Positions 17,230 to 25,364 of a stretch of DNA of 38,444 nucleotides are shown piece by piece; position 1 is the stretch's first letter, and each line of letters opens with the position of its first letter. The notes below the pieces were generated by a model. The model saw only the letters and a list, made by a program, of their open reading frames with translations. It made no database searches and had not been told where the DNA came from. Both the position numbers and the translations under genes were made by a program. This DNA comes from Seminavis robusta (lineage: Eukaryota > Bacillariophyta > Bacillariophyceae > Naviculales > Naviculaceae). The DNA lies in contig CAICTM010001061.1 of the NCBI GenBank assembly GCA_903772945.1, positions 1-38,444 on the forward strand. The letters run 5' to 3'.

Positions 17230-20200
17230 GTGTTCAATACTTTGCTCCTAGCACAATTCTTGGCTCAGGCGCTCGCCTCGATTTGCCAAGCCTCAAAGAC
17301 CACCAAAGGCGCTCTTCTCCGACTCGAATCGTCATTTGATCGAGCCGCGGATGAAGCAGACCTGACCCAAATGATGATGATCCTTGCTGCCTGCAACATC
17401 ACCTCCGTGATCGAGTGGGTCATCACGTTCAATCAGCACTGGATGGCGACGATCGTCTACGCCACCATGTTTGTTCACCCAATCCAACTGATGTATCAGC
17501 TTGGCCAACTGTTGTTGGTAGGCACAGTAATTGCCACAACGGATGCTTTTGCACTCACAGAATTTGGAACGCAGTTCCTGACATTTTTCATCGCGATGAA
17601 GTGCCTGCTGTCGTGGGCCACGGACGTCCCAGAGCATAGGGCGTACGTGCCAAAAAGGAACAGAGGATGGAAGCCAATCGTCCGGAGATGGACAAGGTCA
17701 CTCAGCGCGGTCACTCAAGTGATGAGGAACGTCGCAGTGCGAACCAAACAGACCGTCAGTCTACTCGTGTCGCTCAACGAGCTGGCAATCGAGAACTCCG
17801 CGGAAGTGCGGTCAGGTCGAGCCAGGGACGGTGCCCCTTCCAGCTGGTCAGAAGAAGAACAAGAATCAACAGCGAAGGATTCCAGATCACGACCAACCAG
17901 ATATGCTGGGATGCTGTGGGACCTCGAGCTGTCCTACGATGACCCACCACCAACCAAGTTTCAGTTGTTCATGCGCTTTCTGCATGCACTGAAGGCCGGA
18001 GCATCGATAGCTAGGGTGGAAGGCAACCCAATGGTTGCCTACAGCCTCGTCATGTGGTCCCTCAGGGGATCAATGAATGGCAACTCGGATGATCACCAGT
18101 ATGACACCGACTCAGTACTGATAGCAATTGACAATTGCTCATCCCGTTGCATGACCAACTGCATGAAGGACTTCATTGACACGCCCCAAAGGGTCAGCGT
18201 AGCAGTGAAGGGCGTTGGCGGCTCAGTGACGGCAACGTACAAGGGAACAGTCAGATGGACAATCGAGGATGAACAAGGGCGAGCGCATCACTTCGTGATC
18301 CCAGACACTTACTACAACGCATCAACTCCCTTCCGACTGCTGTCACCACAACACTGGGCCAAGGTAGCGAATGACAACTACCCGAAGAAGAGAGGAACTT
18401 GGTGTGCGACATATGAAGATGCAGTCGAGTTGTTCTGGAACCAAGGTGAATTCAAGCGAGCAATTAAGCTGTCTCAAGCCAGTAACATAGCTGTCGTGAG
18501 AAGTGCACCCGCGTTCTCAAAGCTGCACACGTTCTGTGCGCGAGTAAAGAACGATCTGGGGCATGGCCCACTGGACGAGTTCGACCTTATGGCGATGCCG
18601 ACAGTAGCAACGGTATCCGATGACGACACAGGCGGAGGATCTTCAGATGAATCTGACGACGATGAGTCGGTCCTTCCGCGAATGCATCCGGATCTCCCAC
18701 CTGAAGCCGTGGAAGAACAGAATAAGAGCGATGAGTTTCAGCAGCGAATGACTCACGCATTCAAAATGAAGAAGGACTTACGGATGGTGGAACAAGAGCC
18801 GGTGCTGGATCACAGGTACCTGAAGTACAGAACCGACGAAGCAGACATACTGGCGTGGCACTATCGACTTGGGCACATTTCTTTCGAGCGCATCCGAAAG
18901 CTAGCAGAAAGAGGAGATCTTCCGGCAAGGCTCATCAAGGCCAGGGCGCCCAAGTGCGCAAGCTGCATGTTTGGCAAGGCAACCAGGAGGCCGTGGAGGA
19001 ACAGGACTCCGAGCAACCAACCCGGTCCATTGTCGGCAACAGCCCCGGGTTCGGTTGTTGGTGTGGACCAGATGATCTCATCCACACCTGGATTCATTGG
19101 GCAAATGAGAGGGATCCTCACGAAGAAGAGATATTCAGTGAGCACAGTGTTCGTTGACCACTACAGTGGGCTGTCTTACGTGCACTTCCAGACCTCAACG
19201 TCGGCAGAGCAAACAATCGAGGCAAAGAGAGCTTTCGAGAGGTATGCAAGATCATTTGGAGTCAGAGTCAAGCACTACCATGCTGATAACGGGATATTCG
19301 AGAGCAAGGCCTTTGCTGAAGAAGTTCATGGGTCAGGCCAGACGATCTCCTACGCGGCTGTGAATGCTCATCACATGAATGGGAAGGCGGAAAAGAAGAT
19401 TAGGGATCTCCAAGAGGCAGCCAGGACGATGCTGCTCCACGCAAAGCAGAGATGGCCAACGGCAATAGACTCTCACCTGTGGCCATTTGCAGTAAGGTAT
19501 GCAAGTGACATTGCAAATTCGGCACCCATCTTGACTCGGAACGATCATGCGTCTCCAATCGAACTCTTCTCAGGAGTGGATGTGGCCCCGAGGGTGAAGA
19601 ACACACACACGTTCGGATCACCAGTGTACGTCCTCGATAGCCGCCTCCAGGAAGGAAAATCCATTCAAAAGTGGGAACATAAGGCCAGAATTGGCATCTA
19701 TCTGGGATTGTCACCCAGACATTCAAGAAAGGTCGCATTGGTCCTCAGCCTACGAACTGGACTCGTCTCACCGCAATTTCATTGTCAGTTTGACGACCTG
19801 TGTGACACTCTCCGTCCAAAGTCAGGGAATCACCCACCAGCATCAAACTGGCAGCGGAAGGCAGGTTTCGAAGACGGCGATGTACACCATCGTGGAGAAG
19901 AAATGGAGGAAACCAAACGAAACAGAGAGAATGATCCAGCGAAACACGGACACGACGGGACCCAACCGATCGAATTGCCACCAGCTCTGCGGGCGAGGGA
20001 CATCTTACTAGACGATTTCGGGATTCAACAACAACCTACGGACGACAACGACGATGAACGCACCCAATCCACCGACGGGGACGTCGAAGAGACGCCAAGC
20101 CAACCAGCGGAGCAAGAACAACCAGAGCCCCATGCACAAGCGCCGGTCACCAGGTCAGGAAGACAGGTTCGGCGACCCCAGAGTCACGACATTTATCACG

Positions 20201-20988
20201 TTGCGTACACTGCGATTCCTTGGGAAGTCTTCCACGATGGCGAGTACGTGATTCAGGAACAGCTGGAGGATCCAATCGCGTTCGCAGCATCCACCAATCC
20301 AGACATCATGTACATCGATGGTGCATTGGCGGCGCACGACGCTAAGCAATTCAAGGAAGCTATGGTGAAAGAAGTCACATCGCACGAGGACAACAAGCAT
20401 TGGCGAATCGCAAAGAAGAGCGAGATGCCAAGCGGTACGGTGCTCCTTCCAGCTGTATGGGCGTTCCGCAGGAAGAGGCGCATTGCGACTCAGGAAATCT
20501 ACAAATGGAAGGCAAGGCTCAATGTGCACGGTGGAAAGCAAACCAAGTACGTAAACTACTGGGAGACGTATTCCCCCGTAGTAGGCTGGTCCACGATCAG
20601 AACGTTCCTCATTCTGATGCTGATCAACAAGTGGAAGTCAAGACAAGTCGACTTTGTCCTGGCGTTCCCACAGGCAGACATAGAGTGCGAGATGTTCATG
20701 GAGATCCCACAAGGATTTGACGTGGATCGATCGTCAGGAAAGGCCAAATTGGTCCAGACCAGTAACAAAAGACGATACAAGGGCGACAATTGCCTAGTCT
20801 TAGAGAAGAATTTGTACGGACAAAAAACAAGCTGGGCGCGTCTGGAACAGGTACATGCACGACGGACTACTCGCGAGAGGTTTCAAACAGAGCACAGTAG
20901 ACATGTGCGTCTATTTCAAGGGAACGGTGGTCCTTCTCGTGTACGTGGACGATGGGATCTTCATAGCTCCAACCACGAAGGAGATTGA
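17230..20988 (+). CDS. pol: pol of the copia element, first part (protease, integrase, start of RT)
   Basis: Open from 17152; numbered here from 17230 (a GTG; no ATG until 17371). Residues about 48-145 are strongly hydrophobic and look like three or four membrane helices. The protease motif IAIDNCSSRC has its catalytic Asp near residue 301, with DNC in place of the usual D-S/T-G. The pre-integrase zinc finger is H-x4-H ... C-x2-C (WHYRLGH ... CASC). The integrase core carries the D613, D686 and E721 triad, that is DD35E. RT motif A is VDFVLAFPQADIE, followed by FMEIPQGFDV and NLYGQK. Just after this the frame leaves the RT at the A-run 20822-20827, so the last ~55 residues are frameshift sequence. 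The rest of pol continues in the +1 frame. Confidence 0.92.
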   Translation: MFNTLLLAQFLAQALASICQASKTTKGALLRLESSFDRAADEADLTQMMMILAACNITSVIEWVITFNQHWMATIVYATMFVHPIQLMYQLGQLLLVGTVIATTDAFALTEFGTQFLTFFIAMKCLLSWATDVPEHRAYVPKRNRGWKPIVRRWTRSLSAVTQVMRNVAVRTKQTVSLLVSLNELAIENSAEVRSGRARDGAPSSWSEEEQESTAKDSRSRPTRYAGMLWDLELSYDDPPPTKFQLFMRFLHALKAGASIARVEGNPMVAYSLVMWSLRGSMNGNSDDHQYDTDSVLIAIDNCSSRCMTNCMKDFIDTPQRVSVAVKGVGGSVTATYKGTVRWTIEDEQGRAHHFVIPDTYYNASTPFRLLSPQHWAKVANDNYPKKRGTWCATYEDAVELFWNQGEFKRAIKLSQASNIAVVRSAPAFSKLHTFCARVKNDLGHGPLDEFDLMAMPTVATVSDDDTGGGSSDESDDDESVLPRMHPDLPPEAVEEQNKSDEFQQRMTHAFKMKKDLRMVEQEPVLDHRYLKYRTDEADILAWHYRLGHISFERIRKLAERGDLPARLIKARAPKCASCMFGKATRRPWRNRTPSNQPGPLSATAPGSVVGVDQMISSTPGFIGQMRGILTKKRYSVSTVFVDHYSGLSYVHFQTSTSAEQTIEAKRAFERYARSFGVRVKHYHADNGIFESKAFAEEVHGSGQTISYAAVNAHHMNGKAEKKIRDLQEAARTMLLHAKQRWPTAIDSHLWPFAVRYASDIANSAPILTRNDHASPIELFSGVDVAPRVKNTHTFGSPVYVLDSRLQEGKSIQKWEHKARIGIYLGLSPRHSRKVALVLSLRTGLVSPQFHCQFDDLCDTLRPKSGNHPPASNWQRKAGFEDGDVHHRGEEMEETKRNRENDPAKHGHDGTQPIELPPALRARDILLDDFGIQQQPTDDNDDERTQSTDGDVEETPSQPAEQEQPEPHAQAPVTRSGRQVRRPQSHDIYHVAYTAIPWEVFHDGEYVIQEQLEDPIAFAASTNPDIMYIDGALAAHDAKQFKEAMVKEVTSHEDNKHWRIAKKSEMPSGTVLLPAVWAFRRKRRIATQEIYKWKARLNVHGGKQTKYVNYWETYSPVVGWSTIRTFLILMLINKWKSRQVDFVLAFPQADIECEMFMEIPQGFDVDRSSGKAKLVQTSNKRRYKGDNCLVLEKNLYGQKTSWARLEQVHARRTTRERFQTEHSRHVRLFQGNGGPSRVRGRWDLHSSNHEGD

Positions 20989-22108
20989 CGATGCATACAA
21001 CCTACTGTCAAAGCCAATGACCGACAAACACGGAGTGACTCATAGAGCATTTGTGATGACAAATGAGGGAACGCTGTCGGACTATCTTGGAGTGAAGGTC
21101 CAACCACTGCCGAATGGAACCATCAAGCTCTCGCAGCCACACATGATCAAACAAATCATTGAGGATCTTGGTTTCGAAGAAGGAACCAAGAGTCAGCCAA
21201 CTCCAGCGCTGTCTACGGTGAAGCTGCACAGAGACATCAACGGCGAGGATATCCAGCAAGATTGGAACTACAGGAGTGTGATAGGGAAGTTGAACTTCCT
21301 GGAAAAGTCCACGCGTCCTGACATAGCTTACGCTGTCCACCAGTGTGCAAGGTTCTCGGCGGAACCGAGGCAATCGCACGCAGCTGCTGTGAAAAGGATC
21401 GGGCGTTATCTGATCGGGACAATGGATAAGGGAGTGATCCTCAATCCGACGTCGTGCTCATTCGATGTGTTCGTGGACGCGGACTTCGTAGGAAACTGGA
21501 ACAGAGCAACGGCGGATGTAGATCCATCTACGGCGAAATCAAGAACTGGATACGTGGTACTCTACGGTGGGTGCCCAGTGACGTGGGCTTCGAAGTTGCA
21601 ACGAGAGGTGGCACTATCGACGACAGAAGCCGAGTACAATGCAATGTCCGAGTCATTGCGCGAGGTAATCAATCTCATGCAGCTCATTGAGGAATCCAAG
21701 AATCAGCTTCGATGGAGGACACACGACAAACCACCGGTGGTGCATTGCAAAGTGTTTGAGGACAACAGTGGAGCACTCGAAATGGCAGTGGAGCCCAAAA
21801 TGAGGCCAAGGACGAAACACATATGCGTCAAAATGCATCATTTTAGAGGCTACGTTCGAGAGAAGCTGATCTCTCTACACAAGATCCCAAGCAGGTACCA
21901 GTTGGGAGACATCGCAACGAAGCCACAACCACGAGAGCTGTTCGAGTCTCAGAGGGAGAGCATTATGCAGTGGGAGGCTGAGTACATGACCAAGGAGGAG
22001 CTCTTGCAGCCGGCAAAGCATCTGAGGGCGTGTGACATCGTGAGGGATCATGAGATCCTCAACAATCTGGAAGGTCAGCATGCTTCCACTCCTGCAAGGA
22101 AAGTATGA
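20855..22108 (+). CDS. pol: pol of the copia element, second part (rest of RT, RNase H)
   Basis: The RT continues in the next frame from about 20828 (ATG at 20855). The catalytic motif YVDD lies at 20942-20953. RNase H follows with VDADFVGNW, SRTGYVV, STTEAEYNAMSE and EDNSGALEMA, then the copia-type end (PRTKHICVKMHHFRGYV). The last 26 codons lie inside the right LTR (from 22031) and the stop is at 22106-22108. As the element reads now, this half would not be joined to the first half without a +1 shift. Confidence 0.92.
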   Translation: MHDGLLARGFKQSTVDMCVYFKGTVVLLVYVDDGIFIAPTTKEIDDAYNLLSKPMTDKHGVTHRAFVMTNEGTLSDYLGVKVQPLPNGTIKLSQPHMIKQIIEDLGFEEGTKSQPTPALSTVKLHRDINGEDIQQDWNYRSVIGKLNFLEKSTRPDIAYAVHQCARFSAEPRQSHAAAVKRIGRYLIGTMDKGVILNPTSCSFDVFVDADFVGNWNRATADVDPSTAKSRTGYVVLYGGCPVTWASKLQREVALSTTEAEYNAMSESLREVINLMQLIEESKNQLRWRTHDKPPVVHCKVFEDNSGALEMAVEPKMRPRTKHICVKMHHFRGYVREKLISLHKIPSRYQLGDIATKPQPRELFESQRESIMQWEAEYMTKEELLQPAKHLRACDIVRDHEILNNLEGQHASTPARKV

Positions 22109-22212
22109 AAGAATCAACCTCAACTGTTGATATTGAAATATCAAGGTACAACAGTTGGGGAATAGTTAGATGATAAAGAGTAATAGCTCACAACTTGTAG
22201 CAAAAACCCTCA
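22031..22212 (+). repeat. Right LTR, 182 bp
   Basis: Identical to the left LTR. The pol frame runs 78 nt into it. Its last three bases (TCA, 22210-22212) read on the minus strand as TGA and fall exactly in frame with DUF445 copy B, ending that gene's truncated product. Confidence 0.95.
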
Positions 22213-23654
22213 AGGGTGCAAAACACCCTCAAACTCAGCAGGTGTCAATTCTTTCATCTTTGTCCTCATTTCCTCTTCAATTCCCAAGGCTTCAGTTGCA
22301 TACTCATATGATTGGTCAATGATATTTGGGATTTCATCCAGCACTTTCTGAGCGATGGCTTCCTTCATGGCTGCAAATTGTTCAGCTCCCATAGCCGCGA
22401 TGGCTAGTGGTTTGAGTTCCGCAGTCATTTTGTCAGTAAAAACCAATGTATGTGCCCTCAGCATGGCATAAAAGTTACCGGATAGAGGCCCCACAAAAAT
22501 ATCATCAAACATGGCCTTGACATGTAGAATTTCTGTGCAGATTACACGGGCATAGATTTCTGAAACCTCTTTTTGTCGTTTGAGGAAGATTCCTTGAAAG
22601 GAGTACCCACATAATTTCATGGGTTCCAGCGGTTGAAAAATAATTTTCAGGGCAACAAAGTTAGTAAACCAACCAACAATGAACCCAGCCACTGGAAGTA
22701 CCCATGACCTACAGCAGTAATTGTAAAAGAGGAGGAACAAACATGGTCAGGTCACTATCAGTGTGCAAGACACAATACAGAACATCATTCCATGCCTTGC
22801 CACAGTGCAGCACAGGACTTACTTGTCATAAAAGAAGAACAGAGCCATTTGTCCCAAACCAAATAGGAAACCAAAGTAGAAACCAGATCGTCGGATAAAA
22901 ACAAACTCCTTGTCACCACATTCTTGGAAAATTTTGATCAAAAGGTGCTTGTTCTTGACACAAGTTCCAACACACATTGCCTTCAAATCCATGACGTCGT
23001 CAAAGTGAGCTTGCAAATCAGCCATGAAATTGGCCATGAATTCATTGGCATCGGCTTCTGCCGTAATGACAACATCATCTCGGACTTCTTTGGGTAGATT
23101 GTTCCATGAATCCCCCATGAACTGCTCTGCTACATCATTGATGATGGCATCCATGATCAGGAGCATGCCATCTTCCATGACTTCACTGAACTTGACAGGA
23201 TCAAGACGGCCGAAGATCTCCTTGACATTGAAGAGTTTTTCTGTCATCAGATCAAAGCATACTGATGCCATCTTTTGGGCCTTGGTAGGGATAATCCCTT
23301 GCCAGCCAAACAAACCCCAAGGCTCTGTAGGAATTCGAAAGATAAGGATGCCAAAGAATTCCACGGGATAAAAAGTCATCTCCAGGGCCAGAACATTAGT
23401 AGCATATCCAACCAAACCTAATTGAAAAGAGAGCGGGGAGGTGATCAGAAACACCTTGAGTGATCCCTTGAAGGAACCGAGTACAGTATTAAGGACTCTT
23501 ATCGTATCCCCGTCTCACCTGCTACCCACGGGATGATGAAGTACTGCCACCACTCATACTTGAAGAACGGCTCCTGTTCCGTTGGACTAGCCGTGGGAAA
23601 CATGGTCTCATTGCCGTAGTAGGCCATCCCCGTCACATTTAATGATTCATCCAT
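22210..23654 (-). pseudogene. DUF445 family membrane protein, copy B, truncated by the copia element
   Basis: Exons: 23519-23654 (45 codons plus one base, starting MDESLNVTGM), 22823-23417, and 22213-22708 followed by an LTR-derived TGA. Introns of 101 and 114 bp have GT-AG ends. Exons 1 and 2 have exactly the same lengths as in copy A. Exon 3, with the severed 96 nt at 15160-15255 counted in, is also the same (592 nt). The protein now has 409 residues instead of 440 and lacks the last membrane helix. Both DUF445 signatures remain (VGYATNVLALEM ... GWQGIIPTKAQKMA; GFIVGWFTNFVALK ... FQGIFLKRQKEV). No other disabling change is visible, so the loss is recent, and a shortened product could still be made. 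Confidence 0.9.
22213..22218. repeat. Target-site duplication, right copy (AGGGTG)
   Basis: Matches 15256-15261. Continuing from here (CAAAACACCCTCAAACTCAGC) the sequence matches the uninterrupted copy A at 12055-12079, which confirms the junction. Confidence 0.9.
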
Positions 23655-24394
23655 TGTCGCAATGTCCTGAGCCTCGGGCTCTCCGTTTTCTACGCTACCG
23701 CGGCAATGGTGTTTGTGGAGGCACTTGTTCTAATCGATTTCGATTCGGATTCCACTTCGGCAACAATCCAATGGATCTTGAGCTCCCCTACTTTTTGACA
23801 ACTATCCGACAACTACTATGAGCCCAGTTTCTTCCTAATCTTTCTTCCTTTCTTACAAAGTAGTAGAGTATTGCCAAAAGCGAGCAACCTTCTTCTGTAT
23901 TGTGCCTGCGGACAACACGGTTTCGCGTTCGACGTCCTCAATTTTTGGAAAAAGGCTGGGAGGCTGGCTGGGAATGCTTTGTTGTTTTAGCCAGCAAGGC
24001 GGAAATATGACACATTGGGAGTTGGTGTCGTTCTGTCTGAGACTAGTAGACTCCAACAAACGAACTTTCAAAATCTCTCTCAAAGAGTATGTAGGTACTG
24101 TACTTTGTTGAGAGAATCATTCGATTCAGAGTATGTACTGGTACTGGTACCGTACTTACTTTGTTGAGAGAATCGTTGATTCGATTGATTCTGTTGCCAA
24201 AACTGACTTGACATGGTACTTTTGTGGACAGGGAATTATTCTAGAAAAACTATGAGCTACCAATACATGTAGTTGGTTCCACTCCTCCTTTTATCACGTC
24301 TGGTCTGATGAAGCAATGCACGGAAACACCTGCCTCAATGGCAGAACCGTACTCACAGCCTCAAAGAAACAAATGTGCAAAACATACTATTCAA
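23655..24394. other. Upstream region of DUF445 copy B and 3' region of the DUF1415 gene
   Basis: About 740 bp with no supported gene. It should contain the copy B promoter. A direct repeat of CTTTGTTGAGAGAATC occurs at 24103-24118 and 24159-24174, followed in both cases by GATTCGATT-like sequence. Overlapping open frames at 23853-24111 are not convincing. Confidence 0.5.
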
Positions 24395-25120
24395 TTAGTT
24401 GACAACGTGGTAACATTGTTGCAATCGGTGCCGGCAAGCTTCAATCCCTTGACCCAGCAGCTTTGCTTTGTTCCGAGAAGGCAGATACTCGAGATCTGGA
24501 TACCCACTCTTGACAGCTCTCAAAACATCCTCTTCTCGCAGCAAATGAACCGTAGGATAAGGTGATCTAATGGTATAGTCACCAGGACTCTCCAAATCAT
24601 CATCCTCCCCATCAAAAACTGCATAGGTTTGATGTGTTGCTTGTGGATGAAACAGCACCAACTGAAGCTTGTCTTGCAACTGATATTCTTCTACGGCTAG
24701 CTCTTGCAATGTCCAGGATAACCGTACAAAATCCAAATAATCCTTGACAAACGTGTCCTTGTCGAAAACCAACAAGGTTGTTTCATGGGTTCTACTGGAA
24801 GAGGCAGTTCGAGAGTCTGTGCCCACCAGATCTTGCACTTCCCTCTGTACATCCTTCACAGCTTCGTCCGTGTTGGTTGCACTGGAAACAACTATACGCA
24901 ACAGACCTTCCTCTTTGAGAAGAGGTGCGGCAAACGGGCATAGTTTTTCGCCGATGACAATGCTTTCTACCCATTTTTTGGTACTCAGTTCCTTGTCGTT
25001 GCGATTGGCAGGTGACGACGCAACGCCACCATGATTTCGTCGTTGGATAAGATGTGGTAGTCTACGGAGGATTTGAGATGGCTTGGCAACAACCCTTGAG
25101 GAAATAATGAGAGGTATCAT
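24395..25120 (-). CDS. DUF1415 family protein, probably mitochondrial
   Basis: 241 residues from the ATG at 25120. The frame is open to 25231 but only from a TTG. The N terminus (MIPLIISSRVVAKPSQILRR, then LPHLIQRRNHG) is basic, lacks acidic residues and is amphipathic, as expected for a mitochondrial presequence. The rest follows bacterial DUF1415: WVESIVIGEKLCPFA near residue 50, an ETTLLVF strand, a loosely conserved YLDFVRLSWTLQELA region, LQLVLFHPQATHQTYAVFDG, and the signature RSPYPTVHLLREEDVLRAV. The function of DUF1415 is unknown; the conserved Cys-Pro and Arg-Ser-Pro-Tyr-Pro motifs suggest an enzyme. Similarity to proteobacterial proteins fits a mitochondrial origin, though this was not tested. 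The gene is divergent from the carrier gene at 25365. Confidence 0.88.
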   Translation of the reverse strand: MIPLIISSRVVAKPSQILRRLPHLIQRRNHGGVASSPANRNDKELSTKKWVESIVIGEKLCPFAAPLLKEEGLLRIVVSSATNTDEAVKDVQREVQDLVGTDSRTASSSRTHETTLLVFDKDTFVKDYLDFVRLSWTLQELAVEEYQLQDKLQLVLFHPQATHQTYAVFDGEDDDLESPGDYTIRSPYPTVHLLREEDVLRAVKSGYPDLEYLPSRNKAKLLGQGIEACRHRLQQCYHVVN

Positions 25121-25364
25121 GATTGTTTCTTCTTTCGTTTTGTGATTGTGCTCTTCCAAAGGATCAGCCTGCAACGCTGGCTTCTTTCTTCGCGGTTCTT
25201 TTTCAGCACTTTCGTCACAAAACAATGACAAATTAGTTAGGCAATGACCTCAACTGGTTGATTGCTTGATGCCTGATCCATTAGAATTCACCTTCCAAAA
25301 CAACAACAACTTCAGCTAACAGCTAACAGCTAACAGCTAACAGCTACCGGTAGCCAGTTGACGG
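25121..25364. promoter_or_regulatory. Short divergent intergenic region with heptamer repeats
   Basis: 244 bp between the starts of the DUF1415 and carrier genes, the shortest divergent gap in the window. Next to the carrier start it contains four exact AGCTAAC heptamers in tandem (25314-25341) and a fifth variant, AGCTACC, followed by an ACCGGT palindrome. Confidence 0.5.
25314..25348. repeat. AGCTAAC heptamer tandem repeat (4 exact, 1 variant)
   Basis: Exact copies at 25314, 25321, 25328 and 25335; the fifth copy at 25342 is AGCTACC. The array ends 17 bp before the carrier start codon, so it lies in the promoter or 5' UTR. Copy number may vary between strains. Confidence 0.9.

Larger units (their letters stand above)
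15262..22212 (+). mobile_element. Ty1/copia LTR retrotransposon (diatom CoDi-like), full length
   Basis: 6951 bp, transcribed on the plus strand, antisense to the host gene. Identical 182-bp LTRs (15262-15443 and 22031-22212) begin TG and end CA. Domain order is gag, protease, integrase, reverse transcriptase, RNase H, which defines copia rather than gypsy. The RT motif A (VDFVLAFPQADIE) and the RNase H tail resemble diatom CoDi elements as I know them. Three oddities are listed elsewhere: one TGA between gag and pol in the same frame, an extra base in the RT, and a hydrophobic region before the protease. I could not find a standard primer-binding site (a TGG-starting tRNA complement) just inside the left LTR, and the purine tract before the right LTR is weak. 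Confidence 0.95.

Noticed and set aside
20820..20830. A AAA AAC-type slippery site for -1 frameshifting in the RT
   Set aside because: The run resembles a slippery heptamer, but it is not in the required phase, and the shift needed to continue the RT is +1. It also falls inside the RT, where no regulatory use is expected.
22213..22218. Five-base (GGGTG) rather than six-base target duplication
   Set aside because: Both LTRs end at the same TCA, and the sixth base A also matches on both sides, so six is the direct reading. Five plus one chance match cannot be excluded.
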